From the NCBI GenBank assembly GCA_039707465.1, contig CM077643.1, positions 40,974,105 through 41,038,104 of the forward strand: a stretch of 64,000 bases of DNA. Direction: 5' to 3'. Both the position numbers and the translations under genes were made by a program. Below the pieces are notes generated by a model. That model did not search any database. It was given only the letters and a program-made list of their open reading frames with translations, and was not told the origin of the DNA. This document shows, piece after piece, positions 11,851-22,962 of this stretch (position 1 is its first letter; every line of letters begins with the position of its first letter). The stretch is from Rhabdophis nuchalis. Its lineage: Eukaryota; Chordata; Lepidosauria; Squamata; Natricidae.

Positions 11851-13103
11851 ATCAGCTGAAAGGCATAACTTGGAGAATGCCGATGTATAATTTCAAAGAT
11901 CTTGACCTTTATTCTAAAGTAAAAGAACTTTTTTTTTAAAAGAATTTGGCAGTGGCTCTCTTTGATGCAGACGTGGATGGAAAGGTGACCAGGGGCTTCA
12001 AATAGGGCATGAATCAATCTTCCATTATTGTGGCTTCAGCCAGGGTTTCTCCTCTTGGAAAACAATCTAACTGCTCAGCAGTGATTACTGAAAACAAATG
12101 AGCTATCGTAAGTAAAAGATAAGACTCAGAGCTGAACAGCACCAATTTGTACTCCTTCCACATTGTTGCAATAGAGGGGACTGGGAGAGATTTGTTGAGA
12201 AGAGGTGGAGTGAATTATTCATCAGGAGGTATTTGGCACCCTCATTATTTCTGGCTTTCTGGATTCTTCCGTGTGACCAACTTACTAGCTTTATAACGAT
12301 GAGTATAATGATTTGGCAGTATATTTTCTTGGATTATTCTGAACTATTGCTTACTCATAGAAATTTCAAGGTCTGTGCAAAAGAAACAAAAATCCGTGTA
12401 TGCCATAAAATGGGCCAGGGGAAGAATATTTTGCGGCGTTGTCTTTTTTGTGTTGGTTGGTTGCTTACATTTTATAGGTCGAAATATGGAAATGCTATCT
12501 GGTTGGGGAAAGATTTAGCTGCATACTGAATTGGATGATGCTAATTCATAATTTTTACGGCCTCCTTGTTTAAATTGCAAAAATGAGGTACTAAAATATT
12601 CGCATCTCACTTTTTGCTGTAAGTGGGGAAAAATGCACTTTGGACACAGTAATTTTCCCCCCTGTAAAATGCTTGTAACTTAGCACATAGTGCTGGCTGG
12701 CAAAAGGCTCCTCTCCCCCATCCACCCCCACCCCGCCTCCCCAACATGGCTTGCTGCTTCATTATGGGGGTTTTGTTTTGTAATTTGAATGCACTGTTCT
12801 ACTGAGAAAAGAAAAATATGAATGGTTTTAATACAGACGTAAGAAAGCAAATGACTTCAAGATATTTTGGCCTTCAAATCCTATCATTTTTCACTGGAAT
12901 ATAGCCAATGGCAAGGGGGCTGTGAAAACTATAATCCAAAAATCTCTGAACAGCATAAAGTTGCCAAATGTTTAATAGATCCTGGGAACAAAGAGGACGA
13001 AGCAAGATCATGATGGGAGGGACTTGGGCCATATAATTCCCCTTCTCTTGATGGCATAATGCCTGGTCCACGTGACAACAAATGGAAATTAGAAATCAAA
13101 TGT
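11851..13103. other. No recognisable gene
   Basis: AT-rich, only short frames, no repeat I can name. Confidence 0.5.
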
Positions 13104-13111
13104 AAATAAGT

Positions 13112-13400
13112 CAGTGGTGGGTTGCAGATGGTACACCCCGGTATGGGCGTACCAGAGCCTGCCTGGAGCACCAGATACTGTTCCGGTACGGTGCTCCGGA
13201 GGGCCCACTCGCCCGCCCAAGCTCCTTACTGGTCTTTTAAGTCTTTGGCGCTTCCATGCACAGCGCCTACAGCAGCTGAAGCATCGCGGAGGCTCGTGGA
13301 GGCACTAAGATGTATGCATGAGCGCTGCACGCATCCATGTGGACGCCCCCAGGCCCGTTCCAACCATACCAGTTGGAACAGGATCCGGAACCCACCACTG
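13112..13400. mobile_element. hAT MITE, CAGTGGTGG family
   Basis: Ends CAGTGGTGGGTTGC and GGAACCCACCACTG with a perfect 8-base duplication AAATAAGT at 13104-13111 and 13401-13408. 289 bases, no transposase. Confidence 0.92.
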
Positions 13401-13594
13401 AAATAAGTGTACCCCATGCATGCAATACAACTGCATTACTGTTATTTTAAAGGTGGATGTTTTTTTAAAATGTACATATGTGTGTGTATGGAATGGAATG
13501 GAATGTTTATTTGTATACCGCTCCCTCTCCCCGAAGGGACTTGGGGCGGTGAACAGGGAATATAGAACATAAAACATACAACAATATAAATATC

Positions 13595-15592
13595 ACTACA
13601 AGATGAAAGCAAGTACATTTACCTAAATTCTCCGTTCCATGCTGTCAGACATTTACAAAAAGTCCAGATAGAAATATTATGCAAAATTGTTCAAGAAAAA
13701 TCAAGGCAAAGTTATTTTTTTGATCTAAGTCTTTTGGCTATTGTATCTTCTTTCTCTCCTCCCTGGCCCCCCGTAGGCGGGGCCGTGGCCCCCTCCGTCC
13801 CCCCTGGATCTTCCCCCAGGACAGAGGAATATTTTTTAAGAAAGGCTTCCGCCTCAGCAACTGTTTTAATCCTCACTCTTCCTCCTTCCCAGAACACCAG
13901 CATCCCTTCAGGTGTCATCCACTTGAACCAAATCCCGTGATCAAACAAGGTTTTAGACAAGAAGGAAAAATTCCTTCTTGCATCTCTAATTTTTCTAGGG
14001 ATCTGCTTCAAGATAGTGACCGTTTTTTGTTGGTGAGTTAGAGGTTTCTCTCTCTGCGCTTTCAGGATTTCCTCTCTGGTTGACCTTCTAACAAATTTCA
14101 CATGTATCTCTCTAGGCACTTCATTTATCCTGGCATATGCAGAATTAATTCTATAGGCTAGGTCAATGTCCCCCCTGATCTCATCCTTAGGTTTATGTAA
14201 ATAGTCTGCTAAAATTGTACTCATAAGATCAGGCAGGCATTCACCAGATTCCTCAAGAACATTCTGAAATCTCAAAAAATATGTCATTCTTTCCATATCT
14301 ATCCTAGACACATGCCCATTTATTTCCCCCACCTCATTAGAAACATTTTTAATCTCTCCCTTAGCCCCCTCCAACCCCCCTTCCAGTTCTTCATTCTTCT
14401 GTGTGTTCTCCAACACTTGCTTCCGGGTATCCAGTAGTTCCTTCTTGAAGGTAATATTTTCAGCCCTCTGGGCCTTTATTTCTGATATCAAAGTTTGCAT
14501 AGAGGTTTCAAGAGAAGCCATCCTTTGTTCCAAATTTACAAGTGCTGCTTCTTGTGCCATTGTTAAAAGTTAGAGTCACTGCCACCAAGATGGCGTTTTC
14601 CGGGTGGGGCTGGTGGGGCAAATCAGGAGCTCAGTTCAGTTCAGGGCTGTGAAGTTGCAAACAATTCAGAAACCAAAAGAGACACAGTTTCCCAGGTCAG
14701 CAAATAGTAATAACGAAGGTATTCCAGAGAAGAAATCACAAATCCATCAAAAGAATTTTTTTTTCAAAAATCCAGAGAGAGTCCTGCTTTCAAAGAGACG
14801 CTGGAAATTTTCCTTAGTTGAAATAGTCAGGCAGGGACAAAGAAAAGCCACTTCCACCGCCCATCTCAGAGCCAGAGGGAGAGAGTAGCAAAATAAGAAT
14901 TTTTTAACCAGCCAGACCTAGAAACAATGTTGCAAAGAATCGCATTCCACTTTCCCTTGTTAAAGACCGTCCGGAGTGAAAGTTTCCACTTTCTCTTTGC
15001 AGAGAAGCCATTTTAACGTGCCGCTTAAATCCGAGGGGTTTTTTTTTAGAAATAAACACCCCCCTCCCAGTCCGTTCAGCCTGGCTGGCAGCAAGGAAAA
15101 AAAAAGGTGTTCTTTTAAACTCACTCTCCCTCGCAGCTGAAGCCTCGGTGATCCGCCCGGTCTCTCCGTTCAGCCCTCTCCATTAAAGCGAATGGCGCCG
15201 ACAGCCGTTGGCGAAGGAAAAAACCCCCGCAGCATGTTCCTCTCCACCTAGGTCGCAGAGAGGAGCGCTCTCCCCACCGCCGTGACGAGGGACGCTCCCT
15301 CTGAGCCGACCCTACGGGAAACCTCCGGTAACCGGAGAGTTTCGCCCCCGTGGGGGGGCAGAAAAGGCAACAAAGCGGCGAGCGAGCCCTAGGCTCGCCC
15401 GTCGCCGCTGGAGCCGGATACCGGAAGTGGTATGGAAAATGTTTTCTATGTTAACTTTTTTATTGTGTATTTTGAGGTCTCGGAAGGTCCGACGACTCTA
15501 ACGTGAATGCTCTCAAAATTTCTTTGTAACCATTACCCTATCCTGTTAAAAAATGTAAAACCAATAAAACTTTTTCAATATAAAAAAAAAAA
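13595..15592 (+). mobile_element. ORF1-only L1 insertion with 5' inversion (twin priming)
   Basis: Left part (13595 to about 15431) is the leader, ORF1 and start of the 3'UTR in reverse. The right part (about 15432-15592) is the rest of the 3'UTR forward, ending with AATAAA and poly(A). The two parts together rebuild the 3'UTR seen at 58003-58282. ACAATATAAATATC flanks the insertion perfectly at 13581-13594 and 15593-15606, a 14-base target duplication inside an older L2 copy. Confidence 0.88.
13712..14560 (-). CDS. L1-type ORF1 protein, intact, 282 aa
   Basis: Full-length relative of the 57-kb ORF1: it begins MAQEAALVNLEQRMASLE, has an N-terminal coiled coil, the YFLRFQN and YRINSAYARINEVP RNA-binding segments and the same KRLRSKK end. 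ATG at 14560 follows CACCAAGATGGCG-containing leader sequence, as in the other copy. It lies inside the inverted part of a twin-primed insertion, so it points away from that insertion's poly(A) tail and has lost its own 3' signal. It belongs to a retrotransposon, not a host gene. Confidence 0.85.
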   Translation of the reverse strand: MAQEAALVNLEQRMASLETSMQTLISEIKAQRAENITFKKELLDTRKQVLENTQKNEELEGGLEGAKGEIKNVSNEVGEINGHVSRIDMERMTYFLRFQNVLEESGECLPDLMSTILADYLHKPKDEIRGDIDLAYRINSAYARINEVPREIHVKFVRRSTREEILKAQREKPLTHQQKTVTILKQIPRKIRDARRNFSFLSKTLFDHGIWFKWMTPEGMLVFWEGGRVRIKTVAEAEAFLKKYSSVLGEDPGGTEGATAPPTGGQGGEKEDTIAKRLRSKK

Positions 15593-16181
15593 ACAATATA
15601 AATATCTAAAATTAAATTAAATTACAATGACCCTGCACTAAAACCTAAAAAACCTAAAACCCTAAACCCCTAAAAACCCAATTAAAAATTTAAATGTACA
15701 GACCGGAGGTGTGAGAAATAGATTAGGCCAGGCCGGCCTGTTAGAAGAAATATGTTTTGAGCTTTCGGCGGAAGGAGCGGAGGTCCGGAGTTGTTCTGAG
15801 GTCGGGGGGTAGATCATTCCATAGGATAGGATCTGCAACAGAGAAGGCCCTTCCCCTGGGAGTCGCCCGCTGGCATTGCCTAGTGGACGGCACCTGGAGA
15901 AGTCCCTCTCTGTGCAAGCGAATCAGTCGAATCGATGTATGGGGCAGGATGCGATCTCGCAGATAGCTAGGTCCCGTGCCATGGAGCGCTTTGAAGATGG
16001 TAATCAACACTTTGAAGCGCACCCGAAAGACCACAGGCAGCCAATGCATACCTTTAGGCCTTCAAAGTAATGTGTTGGACTCCATTTCTCATGTGACCCC
16101 TTGGGAAAATCAATTGCCCATCCCTGATCTATAATGTAAAGCAGGAGAGTTAGTAACAATCATGGGAGGGGTAAGAAGAAT

Positions 16182-16252
16182 GCACACACACACACACACA
16201 CACATACACACACACACACACACTTGCATATCTCTCTCTCTCTCTCTCTTTC
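16182..16252. repeat. (CA)n and (CT)n microsatellites
   Basis: CA units with one TA interruption at 16182-16222, then CT units at about 16230-16250. Confidence 0.95.
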
Positions 16253-16442
16253 TCTATCCCCAAGATCATGGTCATGGCTGCCTGAGTGAAATGTATATGT
16301 ACATAAAAGGTGGATTTTTTTTTTTTTAAAGCGGGGAAGGGCTTCAGTTACATTGGTGTGGCTGCCATCTTAACCTTTTTGGTCTCCATCCACCTGCAGC
16401 ATGGATGCCATCAAGAGAAGGGGAATTCATAGCTCTCTAAGC

Positions 16443-16559
16443 TAATGTTTCTCAATCTCAGCAACTTTGATAGATGTGGACTTCAACTCTCAGAAGCCCC
16501 CAGCCATTCTGGGAGTGGAAGCCCACACCTCTTCAAATTGCTGAGGTCGACAAATAATG
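16443..16559. mobile_element. hAT MITE, short
   Basis: Starts TAATGTTTCTCAATCTCAGC and ends TGCTGAGGTCGACAAATAAT with a perfect CTCTAAGC duplication (16435-16442, 16560-16567). Carries the GACTTCAACTCTCAGAAG motif shared with other hAT MITEs here. Confidence 0.8.
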
Positions 16560-16683
16560 CTCTAAGCTGTGACTGCCCCAATGCTTCTATCGGATATATT
16601 TCAGAGTGGGAAATCTGCAGTTCAGAAAGAGAAACCTGGAGCTGCAGGTGCTCATTTAGGTGGCTGGATCCAACTCTCTATTC

Positions 16684-16798
16684 CACGGGTGTCAAACTCA
16701 CAGCATCACGTTGCCGTCACGTGACGTTTGTGGAGCTGGGGTGGGCGTGACCTGCATGTGCCACATCTGGCCTGTGGGCCGTCAGTTTGACATCTCTG
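16684..16798. mobile_element. hAT MITE, GGGGTGTCAAAC family
   Basis: Starts CACGGGTGTCAAACTC and ends AGTTTGACATCTCTG. Flanks CTCTATTC and TTCTAGTC match at 6 of 8. Confidence 0.72.
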
Positions 16799-17799
16799 TT
16801 CTAGTCACTACAGAAATCCAAATGAAAGCATCCTTGACAGATGCTATTTAGCTTGTTTGAACACATCAAATGAAATGGAATTTCCCATGTCTCTGGATAG
16901 TGGCTCCACTATTCTTAGTGGTTCCATCATTTTCTAAATGTTTATTTAATGGTGCACCAGTGGAAAGTTTGAAAGATACTGCTCTCGATCTCCGATTGTA
17001 ATGTATGAATGCATTAAAATACAGTTTTTTGATCGGAACTCAGTGGCTAGGGAGATCTCCAGAAATGGAGAAGTCGGTCATTTCTGCCTAAATTCATTTT
17101 TAATAAGCCAGAGTTGGTACTTTATGTGAAATATACCTCAAAAGTTGAATATTTTTGGTTGAATAAAGTCATCTCATTGACAGGGACAAGATTTGCCTAC
17201 CAGCAAAGCTTTCCAAACCAAGAGCTATAAAATGTAATATTCTACAGCACTTTCTGTACTTTAAGGGCAATAGTACTGATGGTGCCAAAAAAAAAAAAAG
17301 CAACCCTCAATTTTTGATTGAGTTGGCAGTAATCCAGGTGAACTCATAGAGAAAAAACCAATTAAGCAGTCAGGCAATTCTTGACTGTATCCTCTTTTGC
17401 GGTAGAGGCATGTGCTGGAACAGAATTTTAAAAATAATATATTGCCATTTGTTATGATAATAAGACAGATTGGAATGAACACACCTATCACTTTTGGATC
17501 TGTGTGACTATTCTGTTGGATTTCTGCATTATTGTAGGAATGCATTAAACTGTGCATCTATTTGTATATGAAATTATCCCCCATACACTTATTTGTTGCA
17601 TGATTTCCATACAGTATACAAGGGTGATGTCAGGGTGAAATGAGAATGTGGATTGTATTTGGGAGGCACAATGATGGCACCAGATTTTTCTTTTTTTCTT
17701 CTTTTATTGTTGGCTTTATAATTGTACATACAGCATTGCTTTATAAAATAGCCAGAATTAGTTTTAAGAAGCGCAGCTGTACCAATGTTTTAAATAAGT

Positions 17800-18292
17800 A
17801 AAATATATTTTATTTATTATTATTAAATTTATACCCTGCCCTTCTCCTTGCAAGGACCCAGGGCGGCGCACAAGCAATATTAAAAACCATACAAAATACA
17901 AAAATATATCATTAAAAAACTATGAAATTATACCCGTGCTAATACCCATTTTAAAACCCTAAGAATTTAAAATTTATCCACATTTAAAAGTCAGAAAACG
18001 GTGGTTATGCTAGGCCGGCTTGTTGGAATAAATAAATCTTGAGACGTTGTCGGAAGAGGCGGAGGTCCGAGGTGGTGCGTAGTTCGGGGGGTAGGTCGTT
18101 CCAGAGGGCTGGGCCTGCCACAGAGAAGGCCCTTCCCCTAGGCGTCGCCAACCGGCATTGCCTGGTCGACGGTACCCGGAGAAGGCCCTCTCTGTGGGAG
18201 CGGATCGGTCGAAGGGATGTATGGGGCAGGAGGCGGTCTCGTATGTAGCTAGGCCCCGAGCCATGGAGCGATTTAAAGATGGTCGTCAGCCA
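17800..18292 (-). mobile_element. L2 LINE 3' end
   Basis: The minus strand encodes KSLHGSGPSYIRDRLLPHTS, PSTRQCRLATPRGRAFSVAG and WNDLPPELRTTSDLR. The tail carries the CGCCCTGGGTCC motif near 17850. The 5' side stops abruptly at about 18292. Confidence 0.85.
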
Positions 18293-18774
18293 TCTTTGGG
18301 TGGCAGTGGAAATCCGACCTGAACAATGCTTTGTGAAACAGATTTTATAACGGTCCAAGAAAGGAGTGTAATTTTAAGGTGATATATTGCACAGTTGTAT
18401 AAAACCTAGGGCCTAACCAGCTATATCAGTGCACACACTCGTCTGGACTACAACACAGAAGAGGAGCTGTCCAGGGGGCATGTGCGCACTAGAAATTGAA
18501 CTTCCAGTTTGCACACACTGGCCAGTTAGTCTTCTGGTTACTAGTGCGCATGCACGTGTGATGATCAGCTGCTGGCAGACATGTTCACGCTGGAAAACAA
18601 AAGATCAGTTCTTCTAGTTTCCGGCACTGCTGCACACATGAAGGCCAGTTGATCATCATGCATGTATGTGCGCCAGAAACCCAGAAGAGGAACAGCTGAC
18701 ACCACACGTGCCAGGCGACATGGCTCCATGTGCCACTTCGGGCATGCGTGCCATAGGTTTGCCATCACACACCT

Positions 18775-19160
18775 CCCTTAGACCTGTCCGCTCCCACAGA
18801 GTGGGCCTCCTCAGGGTGCCATCCGCCGGACAATGCCGATGGGTGGCCCCCAGGGTGAGAGCCTTCTCTGTGGCGGGGCCTGCCCTCTGGAACGACCTAC
18901 CCCTCGATCTTCGTACCATCACGAACGTACACCTCTTCCACTGAGCATTAAAGACTCATCTATTTCAAGAAGCCGGCCTGCCTTAATTATAATGGGTAAA
19001 GTTTTTAATTGATTTTAACCTTTTTTACTTCAAATTTTCAAGCACAGACCCTTATTTAATTCTATTTTAAACTGTTATATATTGTATTGTTTTGTATATG
19101 TTTTATATTTCTGTGCACCGCCCTGAGTCCCTTCAAGGAGATAGGGCAGTATACAAATTT
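18775..19160 (+). mobile_element. L2 LINE 3' end running into (GATA)n
   Basis: Encodes RPVRSHRVGLLRVPSAGQ and GPALWNDLPLDLRT, followed by the 3'UTR with CACCGCCCTGAGTCCC. Its end at 19160 is immediately followed by the GATA tract. Confidence 0.85.
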
Positions 19161-19329
<169 letters not shown>

Positions 19330-19809
19330 ATAAATAAATCACGGAGCTATATTGTATCAGGAAGAGAGTCAGGGAGCATTGGCTCTATGCATTTATGCCT
19401 GGAGAAAAAAGTCTGAAGAAAGTAATTCGAAATTAGCAATCCCTTGCACAAAAAATGATCCGAATGATAGATAAAGAAGGGACACAGAGTAAATTCTGAA
19501 TTCTCTATCAATATGCCACTACCCCCTTGTGGGTTGAAGGTAAGAGGTAATGATGAATCTGTGCCACTAAATTTTCTTTGCCAAATTTGAAATGAATGAA
19601 ATGGGTGCTTTGCATCCCATTATGCTTTAGTAAAGATAGAAAATTGGGTCCCTTCCTCTTCAGGAATTTACAGGGCTATAACAATAGTTGAGGTTTGCAT
19701 AATTTACAACACTACACAAACTCTAACAATGTGACTCTGAACAATGTATAGCATAAAAAACAAGCCATCAATAAAAAGGAAAAATAAACAATATAACAAA
19801 GAAATCAAT

Positions 19810-20218
19810 ACGCTCCCACAGAGAGGGTCTTCTCAGGGTGCCGTCGGCCGGGCAATGCCGTCTGGCGACACCCAGGGCAAGAGCCTTCTCTGTGGCGGGC
19901 CCTGCCCTTTGGAACGACCTACCCCCTGAATTGCGTACCATCACCGACCTCCGCCTCTTCCGCCAGTGTCTAAAGACACATCTTTTTCAGCAAGCCAGCC
20001 TAGCCTAACCTCCCGTGGGGACTATTTTAGAGAGTTTTAAATTGGGGATTTTAAAATTGGTTTTAGCATAGGACTAGAATAATTTAATATGTTTTTAAAT
20101 GATGTATTTATTCTTTTGTATGCTTTTAAATTCCTGTGCACCACCCTGGGTCCTCTGCGGAGAAGGGTGGGATATAAATATGATTAAAATAAAAATAAAT
20201 AAATAAATAAATAAATAA
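19810..20218 (+). mobile_element. L2 LINE 3' end with (AAAT)n tail
   Basis: Begins CGCTCCCACAGAGAGGG, encodes the RAFSVAGPALWNDLPPEL-type end of L2, and finishes with GATATAAATATGATTAAAAT and an (AAAT)n tail. Confidence 0.85.
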
Positions 20219-20601
20219 AATGGTCACCAAACAATGTAACCAAACAACCAAAAAAGGACTTTACACATCTAGCCTCTAATGCCTGAGAAAGAGCATATAT
20301 ATGTCCAGTAGATTTTCCTCTCTGCTATATTTATGAACTTAAACATTGGAATTTCTAAGACAAAGTTTAAATGCTCGTGGCTTGCTTGTGATTACTATAA
20401 TGTCAGAGCTTCACACAGAACATGGGAATAAATGCCTCTTAAAAATTTAACCCGAATTCAGAGTCTAGCATAGAAAACGACATGGGTATGATAACACTAA
20501 TTTTACTGCAGATATAAAAAGCCCTTATAATGAAGACCAGTCAATGAGGAATCTGCCAATCTGATCTAGTATATATGAAGTTCTGGATTTAAGTCTTAAA
20601 T

Positions 20602-20796
20602 CAGTGGTTCTCAACCTTCCCAATGCCGCGACCCTTTAATACAGTTCCTTATGTTGTGGTGACCCCCAACCATAAAATTGCTGTCTTGGTTCCTAAGACC
20701 ATTGAAAATATGTGTTTTCCGGTGGTCTTAGGTGACCCCTGTGAAAGGGTCATTCGACCCCCAAAGGGATCGCGACCCACAGGTTGAGAAGTGCTG
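20602..20796 (+). mobile_element. SPIN-like non-autonomous hAT element
   Basis: Ends CAGTGGTTCTCAACCTTCCC and, inverted, CAGCACTTCTCAACCTGTGG. The body has GTGACCCCCAACCATAAAAT and GGGTCATTCGACCCCCAAAG. This matches my memory of SPIN, a hAT family known for horizontal transfer among tetrapods including squamates. A perfect 8-base duplication, TCTTAAAT, lies at 20594-20601 and 20797-20804. At 195 bases it is an internally deleted copy. Confidence 0.82.
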
Positions 20797-21077
20797 TCTT
20801 AAATCTTTTTCTCCTGCCCTTATGTACTGATGGACTTATTGCTATTCATTTTTCAGTCTTAAATATGGAAAATGCCTGCCTTGTATCTTGATAATGGTCA
20901 GGTCTCAAATTCATTGTTTCCAGTCTTGGCAGGTTCAACCTGTAATCTAGTGAATGAATCCAGCCAAACAAAGTCATTAGCAGACACAATACCATGTCTC
21001 ACTTCTCTGATTTCAATATTGCCTCAGAAACGTTAACAGAATAGCAGAATAGCAGAGTTAGAAGGAATATTGTAGGT

Positions 21078-21211
21078 CAGGGGTGTCAAACTGGCGGCTC
21101 ACAGGCCCGATGCATCATGCGCAGGCCACACCCACTCAGCTCCCCAAAGAGAAAAAAATGTTGTGATTCATTACGTGATGGCAACATGACGCCACAGGTT
21201 TGATACCCGTG
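21078..21211. mobile_element. hAT MITE, GGGGTGTCAAAC family, inside CR1
   Basis: Starts CAGGGGTGTCAAACTGG and ends GGTTTGATACCCGTG. Flanks TTGTAGGT and CTGTAGGT match at 7 of 8 and belong to the CR1 tail. Confidence 0.82.
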
Positions 21212-21493
21212 CTGTAGGTTTTCTAGTCCAAGCCCCTGATCAAACAGGAGAACCTGCAGTATACCATTTCAGACAAATGGTTGCCCAATCTCTTCTTAAA
21301 ACTCTACTGTGATGGAACACCTACAACTTCTGAAGGCAAACCCTTCCACTGATCCATTGTTCTGTCAGGACATTTCTCCTTATTTCTTGGTTGGTTCTCT
21401 CCTTGATTAGTTTCCATCCATTGCTTCTTTTTTTGCTTTCAAGTGCTTTGGAGACTAGGTTGGCTGCCTCTTTGTGGCAGCCCCTGAGATATT

Positions 21494-22309
21494 CTTCTTC
21501 TTCTTCGTTTGCCATATCCATCATCAGACATTGGCGATCATGTTGGCAATCCTCTTTTTGTAAACAGTCGCATGAATAAGTATTGCTGAGTTTTCTCCAA
21601 ACCAGCCCTTAGGTTTTGAAGCCATGATGTTCTTCTTCTGCCTGGACCTTGCTTCCTTTCAATCTTTCCCTGGAGGATTAATTGAAGGATGCTGTATTTT
21701 TCTGGGTGTCGCATCACCTGCTGAAAATATTCCAACTTTTGCTTTTTAATGATTTTCCTTTGCTTTTACCTCCTCATTTGTGATTTTGTCAACCCAGCTT
21801 ATACATAACAGCAGTCTGTAAATCCACATTTCAAATGCTTCTAGTCTCTTCAAGTGGCTTTCTGTCAGAGACCAACTCTCTACTCCGTAGAGCAGGATAG
21901 AAAAGATGTAACATCTGACAAGCCTGATTTTCAGTCTTAGGCTTATGTCGTGACTTCAGGGGACCTTTTTCATTTTGAAGAATGCTGTTTGAGCTTTCTC
22001 TATCCTTGTCTTTACTTCACTAATCATGTCCCAGCTCTCATATAATTAAAAACGACGTACGTGATCCTTTCAACTTTTTCTAGTGGTATTCCTTCTGAAT
22101 GTATCAGTGGTAAATTAATGGGTTGTTTGCTCATGACCACGATCTTGGTGTTTGAGGTGTTAAGCTTCAAGCCATATTTTTCAGATATTTCTGAGACTGT
22201 TGAGGAGGAGCTTAAGGTCTTCATGCTTACCGGCAAGCAGAACTGTATCATCAGCATATCTTACATTGTTGATCTGAATGCCAATATTTTCCAGTGCTTC
22301 GTTAACCTT
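21494..22309 (-). mobile_element. Bov-B (RTE) LINE fragment
   Basis: The minus strand encodes VRYADDTVLLAG (YADD near 22253-22264), ISEKYGLKLNTSNTKIVVMS, RLVRCYIFSILLYGVESWSL and LQLILQGKIERKQGPGRRRT, the RTE/Bov-B RT and C-terminal signature, in several frames. It ends in (GAA)n at 21494-21507. AGATATT flanks it at 21487-21493 and 22310-22316, a likely target duplication inside the CR1 copy. Confidence 0.88.
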
Positions 22310-22449
22310 AGATATTGGAACACTGTTATCAAGTCACCTCTAGTCCCTCTTTTCATTAAACTAGACATACTCAATTCTTGCAACCGTTCTTCATATGTTT
22401 TCGCCTCCAGTTGCCTAATCAACTTTGTTGCTCTTCACTTCTTCTAGGG

Positions 22450-22786
22450 CAGAGGTGTCAAAGTGGATTTCTTCAAGGGCCAGATCAGCATTGTAGTTCT
22501 CCATGGGCTGGCCAGGAGGGTGGGGAGAGACAGGACAGACACCTCCTGCAGCATCCTACCAGCCGAAATGGGGCATGGGTTTGGGTGTGGTCCCCCACGC
22601 CCCATTTGCAGCCTGGACAGACTCCTATAGCACCCTGCCAGCAAAAATGGAGCATAGGGGGGGGGGTGCATGTTCCCTCCCCCCACACCCCATTTTGTCT
22701 GCCAGAGGCACCATGGGCCGATCCTTTGCTATTTCCAGACCGGCCCTGCAGGCCACTATTTAAGGGCCTTGAGTTTGACACCCCTG
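22450..22786. mobile_element. hAT element, GGGGTGTCAAAC family, inside CR1
   Basis: Starts CAGAGGTGTCAAAGTGG and ends GAGTTTGACACCCCTG. Flanks TTCTAGGG and TTCTAGAC match at 6 of 8. At 337 bases it is the longest copy of the family here. Confidence 0.82.
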
Positions 22787-22962
22787 TTCTAGACTCTCAA
22801 CATCTTTTTTATATTGTGGTGACAAAAAACTGGATGCAATATTCCAAGTGTTGTCTTACTAAGGCATTATAAATGGTATTAACATTTCACATGATCTTGA
22901 TTTTATCCCTCTGTTAATGCAGCCTAGGACTAGGCTTTTTTGGCAGCTGCAGCAGATTGGGC

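Larger units (their letters stand above)
13491..16048 (-). mobile_element. L2 LINE 3' end, split by the L1 insertion
   Basis: The tail (13491-13594) and the C-terminal coding part (15607-16048, LHWLPVVFRVRFKV... on the minus strand) are one L2 copy. The ORF1-only L1 at 13595-15592 separates them and duplicates 14 bases of it. Confidence 0.88.
21038..22962 (-). mobile_element. CR1 LINE 3' end split by three insertions
   Basis: CR1 pieces at 21038-21077, 21212-21493, 22310-22449 and 22787-22962 are in order on the minus strand. The 3'UTR end is at 21050 (AGAATAGCAGAGTTAGAAGG on the plus strand) and coding remnants lie on the higher side. Two hAT copies and a Bov-B LINE interrupt it. Confidence 0.85.
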
